Positions 62,258 through 64,000 of a DNA stretch of 64,000 nt are shown one piece after another. Positions within the stretch are counted from its first letter, which is position 1. Each line of letters starts with the position of its first letter. The position numbers and the translations under genes were made by a program. The DNA comes from Eonycteris spelaea. Lineage: Eukaryota; Chordata; Mammalia; Chiroptera; Pteropodidae. Under the pieces are notes generated by a model, which did not search any database, was not told the DNA's origin, and worked only from the letters and a program-made list of their open reading frames with translations. The stretch covers positions 1,488,001 through 1,552,000 of the forward strand of contig PUFA01000068.1 of NCBI GenBank assembly GCA_003508835.1. Reading direction: 5' to 3'.

Positions 62258-62287
62258 TTTTTCTTTCTTTCTTTCTTTCTTTCTTTT

Positions 62288-62385
<98 letters not shown>

Positions 62386-62422
62386 TTCCTTCCTTCCTTC
62401 CTTCCTTCCTTCCTTCCTTCCT

Positions 62423-62460
<38 letters not shown>

Positions 62461-62503
62461 CTTCTCTCTCTCTCGCTCTCTTTCTTTCTTTCTTTCTTTT
62501 TCT
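62258..62503 (+). repeat. Long composite pyrimidine tract (TTTC)n(CT)n(TTCC)n(CT)n(TTTC)n
   Basis: From 62258 to 62474 there is not a single purine in 217 bases. One G at 62475 is followed by 28 more pyrimidines to 62503. Blocks change from TTTC to CT to TTCC to CT and back to TTTC. The minus-strand open frames rich in Arg, Glu and Lys over it (62225-62598) are artefacts. In the GRM5 pre-mRNA it would be a pyrimidine-rich intronic stretch. Confidence 0.97.
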
Positions 62504-62549
62504 AGCATAAAATGAAGAAAAAAGTGAAGTGTTAGTAAAAAGCATGAAG

Positions 62550-62745
62550 CTTGGAAGTAAAATGTCTGGTTTCTAACTCTATTTCTATGATTTACCATTT
62601 ATGGGGTCTTGGACAGACTATGAAACTTTCTAAACCACATGTTCCTTATCTGAAGGATGAGGATAATAGCCACATGACTGAGTTTGTTGAGATAATTAAA
62701 TGATATAGGAAAAGTCTTCTGTAATATTTTAAACACTATTGAAAT
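62550..62745 (+). repeat. MIR SINE remnant
   Basis: 'tctatgatttaccatttatg', 'ggtcttggacagactatgaa', 'catgttccttatctgaagga tgaggataata', 'tgttgagataattaaatgat'. Confidence 0.65.
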
Positions 62746-63396
62746 CTATATCACAGTTTCTCTCCTTACTTTATCATTGTTAGTATCAAAAATTAGGATA
62801 GTCCTAAAGATAATGTGGTAGTAAATCTGGAAAATAAAATGCACTGTGCTGCACTCCGCTGTGTACGTTTTAAAATTAGAAACTGTCTCTGGGCAATTGC
62901 TGAAGCTATCACCAATGAGTAGGTATTTGATCTGAACTTCATCTGCCTGGAGTCCAAAAAGCTGAGGCCTAGGCCGGTGTTTGATGATCATGGGAACAGG
63001 ATTGAATGTGCCCAAAGCTGTTATAAAGGCTCATAGTGGTACAAAGAGGTAGAGACTCGTTTTAAGATTGAAAACTAAAGGCAGAAACATGCTGCCCAAA
63101 GCCAGAGAAGTAAAGGGAAAGGGAGAACTAAGAAATAAAAATTGGCTCCAAAAGTGCTATAATGGGACTCAAGAATATGAGAATTCCAAAATCATCACTG
63201 AGCAGAGCCAGGACCACTTTTACATGGATCCATAACGACTAAGTAAGAAATAAGCACATAGTGGCACTGAGTTTGTTTTCTTCATTTGGTTTCTCTTGAT
63301 ACTTTCTTAATCTAGTGACATGAAAGGTAATTGAGAGAAATCTTTGGCAAATACATGCAGGCCAATGCCAATTCTGCAAACACATGTGGCTTTATG

Positions 63397-63416
63397 AAAA
63401 AAAAAAAAAAAAAAAA
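63397..63416 (+). repeat. Isolated poly(A) run flanked by a 7-base duplication
   Basis: Twenty adenines with GCTTTAT at 63389-63395 and again at 63417-63423. No retroposon body is visible upstream. Confidence 0.85.
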
Positions 63417-63479
63417 GCTTTATCAAAGTATGTACTTATAAGCACTCTGTTTTGTAATAGTTCCTACCACCTAATAGCT

Positions 63480-64000
63480 TGTGATGCAAAGCTAAACCCA
63501 TTACTATGGTTATTTTGGGTTCTTGGTTATTTGGGGTTCTTGGACCCATTTTCAAGGTGGAGGGAAGGCTTCTCCACACCAATAAGCAATTCTCTGGACA
63601 CTAGCTTGTGTCCTATAATTCGACTCACTTCTGACACTGTCTACCTGGAGCTAGCATCAGATCCTAAAGGTTAGGAGTTCAGCCCTACAAGACAGTACCC
63701 CTGCCATTCACACATCAGCCCTACACCCAGGTTATCACCTGTGCTTCTGAATGACCAGCTGTACACTGAAGATTCCAATGACACCCCCCCCCATTGGACG
63801 TTAGATGCTAGTTGCAAGTTCAGGTTATTACCTGTACTTCTGGTCAACTGACTAGAAATCAGAGATTCCCACAACACTCCCGTCCCTCACCCTGAATCCC
63901 TACTCCCACCCCCATTTCAATTAATTTCCTAGAATGGCTCACAGAACTCAGAGAATCATTTTAGTTACTAGATCACTGGTTTATTGTAAAAGAATATAAC
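63480..64000 (-). repeat. LTR-like interspersed repeat, antisense, running off the window
   Basis: The reverse complement has 'ctctgagttctgtgagccat', 'accagaagcacaggt'-like motifs, 'ctaacctttaggatctgatg', 'ctccaggtagacagtgtcag' and 'ggacacaagctagtgtccag'. This is the order of a common mammalian LTR-class repeat whose name I cannot fix. A diverged internal duplication is present ('caggttatcacctgtgcttc' at 63729 and 'caggttattacctgtacttc' at 63821). No retroviral coding sequence is seen in the window. Confidence 0.5.

Larger units (their letters stand above)
38490..64000 (+). other. GRM5: Partial GRM5 intron (more than 25.5 kb) downstream of the transmembrane exon
   Basis: It begins with the donor GTAAAA and runs off the window. 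It should lead to the exons for the distal cytoplasmic tail, including the alternative cassette that distinguishes mGlu5b from mGlu5a; I searched by eye for that coding sequence and found none here. The content is mainly L2 and MIR remnants, simple repeats and one large pyrimidine tract. Stretches 38500-40100, 42620-44030, 47280-48100, 48460-50000 and 52480-53390 show nothing I can assign. Confidence 0.85.

Noticed and set aside
62225..62598. Open frames encoding long Arg-Glu and Lys-Glu runs on the minus strand
   Set aside because: They are translations of the TTTC/CT/TTCC pyrimidine tract; repeats without stops give long frames trivially. The same holds for 48270-48479.

Overview
This window is mammalian genomic DNA, AT-rich and full of interspersed repeats. 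It covers one part of one gene on the + strand: GRM5, encoding metabotropic glutamate receptor 5 (mGlu5). Four consecutive coding exons are visible at 5980-6226, 12421-12589, 15964-16090 and 37552-38489. All have consensus acceptor and donor sites and compatible phases. Counting codons across the exons gives human mGlu5 numbering: the glutamate-binding lysine falls at 396, and Pro655, Tyr659, Trp785, Ser809 and Ala810 of the transmembrane pocket fall where expected. The exons encode the end of the Venus-flytrap domain (about residues 383-521), the cysteine-rich domain (522-564), and the seven-helix domain plus proximal tail (564-876). The signal peptide, the first half of the ligand domain and the distal C-terminal tail lie outside the window.

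The host is very probably an Old World fruit bat (Pteropodidae). Two copies of a SINE derived from 5S rRNA are present (1778-1992 on +, 23458-23646 on -). Such a SINE (MEG-RS) is known from fruit bats. The L1 3' ends at 1574-1763 and 22274-22477 are of the laurasiatherian/bat type. The assignment is inferred from repeat content, not from a database search.

Layout: a partial upstream intron (1-5979), exon, a 6.2 kb intron, exon, a 3.4 kb intron, exon, a 21.5 kb intron, the large transmembrane exon, and more than 25.5 kb of the next intron. The introns hold many old L2 and MIR copies in both orientations, hAT and Tigger DNA-transposon remnants, L1 3' ends, and microsatellites. These include a 217-nt uninterrupted pyrimidine tract at 62258-62474. 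No second protein-coding gene, RNA gene, CRISPR array or bacterial-type element was found.

The most important oddity is that the transmembrane exon, otherwise nearly identical to mammalian mGlu5, carries two separate one-base deletions (near 37614 and near 38468). As written they break the receptor before helix 1 and again just before the exon end. Splice sites and the rest of the coding sequence are intact, so I favour base-level assembly errors over real loss, but reads are needed to decide. The second notable object is a double retrotransposon insertion in which an L1 3' end and a 5S-derived SINE sit in opposite orientations and share three copies of one palindromic target site (1561-2006). 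I found no convincing new biological system in this window.
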